From an uncultured beta proteobacterium (GTDB lineage Bacteria > Pseudomonadota > Gammaproteobacteria > Burkholderiales > Burkholderiaceae_C), in contig CAJBVC010000024.1 of NCBI GenBank assembly GCA_903958915.1, forward strand, positions 1 through 6,528: DNA of 6,528 bases, read 5' to 3'. The notes under the pieces are model-generated. The model did no database searches. It was not told the DNA's origin and was given only the letters and a program-made list of their open reading frames with translations. The translations under genes were made by a program, and so were the position numbers. How positions within the stretch are numbered: the first letter of the stretch is position 1; the number at the start of each line of letters is the position of its first letter. Positions 6,302-6,528 of the stretch are shown here, one piece after another.

Positions 6302-6528
6302 TCAACTCAGCATCTCCAACAAAACGCCACGCCACAAGGCTTCGTCAATCTTGCCCATCTTCTTACCCAACCGCACTTTGTCCACGCAGCGCATCTGGTC
6401 AAGCAGGATGCGCGCCTTCTTTCGTTGAAAAACCACCTCGGGGCGGCAACCCATGGGCTGCCCGGCGCTGGTGATGGGCGCGATGATCACCCGGGGCAAT
6501 GCAGCGTTCATGTCATTGGGCGAAACCA
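6302..6528 (-). CDS. MazF/PemK-type toxin, partial (5' end off window)
   Basis: The minus frame runs in from the right edge and gives about 74 residues to TGA 6304-6302. It begins VSPNDMNAALP, then RVIIAPITSAGQP, EVVFQRKKARILLDQMRCVD and KVRLGKKMGKIDEALWRGVL. These are the MazF/PemK landmarks: the SP-x2-x-N after strand 2, P-(I/L)-TS at the active-site sheet, the I-LDQ-x-R-x-VD segment, and the R-L-x3-G-x-I lead into the last helix. The family is usually about 110 aa of ribosome-independent mRNA endonuclease, so about 35 residues, with the KxRP loop, lie beyond the edge. The ATG at 6511 is internal, not the start. The antitoxin gene normally precedes mazF and would also be off the window. Confidence 0.88.
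   Translation of the reverse strand, partial: VSPNDMNAALPRVIIAPITSAGQPMGCRPEVVFQRKKARILLDQMRCVDKVRLGKKMGKIDEALWRGVLLEMLS

Overview
The window looks like the chromosome of a GC-rich betaproteobacterium, most likely a Burkholderiales/Comamonadaceae member. The indications are an E. coli-type ArgG C-terminus, a high-GC3 redox operon, and an imperfect dyad near 6175-6231 that resembles intergenic repeats I remember from that family. This placement is inference; no rRNA or other taxonomic marker is present.

Layout: (1) 1-412 (+), the 3' end of argG (argininosuccinate synthase), cut by the left edge. (2) 598-1053 (-), a GNAT acetyltransferase convergent with argG. (3) 1054-1458, no convincing gene. 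(4) 1459-1794 (+), a small exported protein resembling the Rap1a/Tai family. (5) 1795-2071, a convergent intergenic gap. (6) 5219 down to 2072 (-), a two-gene operon: a stand-alone cyclic-nucleotide-binding protein (160 aa), then after a 1-nt gap an 887-aa membrane redox protein. (7) 5220-5657, a divergent intergenic region with a perfect 18-bp palindrome (5351-5368). (8) 5658-6011 (+), a DUF1992 (DnaJC28-like) protein. (9) 6012-6301, non-coding, with two separate folded or repeat structures. (10) 6302-6528 (-), the C-terminal two thirds of a MazF/PemK-type toxin, cut by the right edge.

The operon at 2072-5219 is the centre of interest. The large protein joins, in one chain, a NapH/NosR/CcoG-like membrane segment with Fe-S cysteines, a 2Fe-2S ferredoxin-like domain with an Asp at one usual Cys position, and a NirB/rubredoxin-reductase-like FAD/NAD oxidoreductase. 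The partner is a cNMP-binding domain without a helix-turn-helix but with an intact phosphate-binding cassette. Inference: NAD(P)H-linked electron transfer into or across the inner membrane is gated by a cyclic nucleotide. The electron acceptor cannot be read from the window.

The genes on either side (GNAT, Rap1a-like, DUF1992, MazF) look like accessory cargo. The DUF1992 gene uses AT-ending and rare Arg codons more than the redox operon does.
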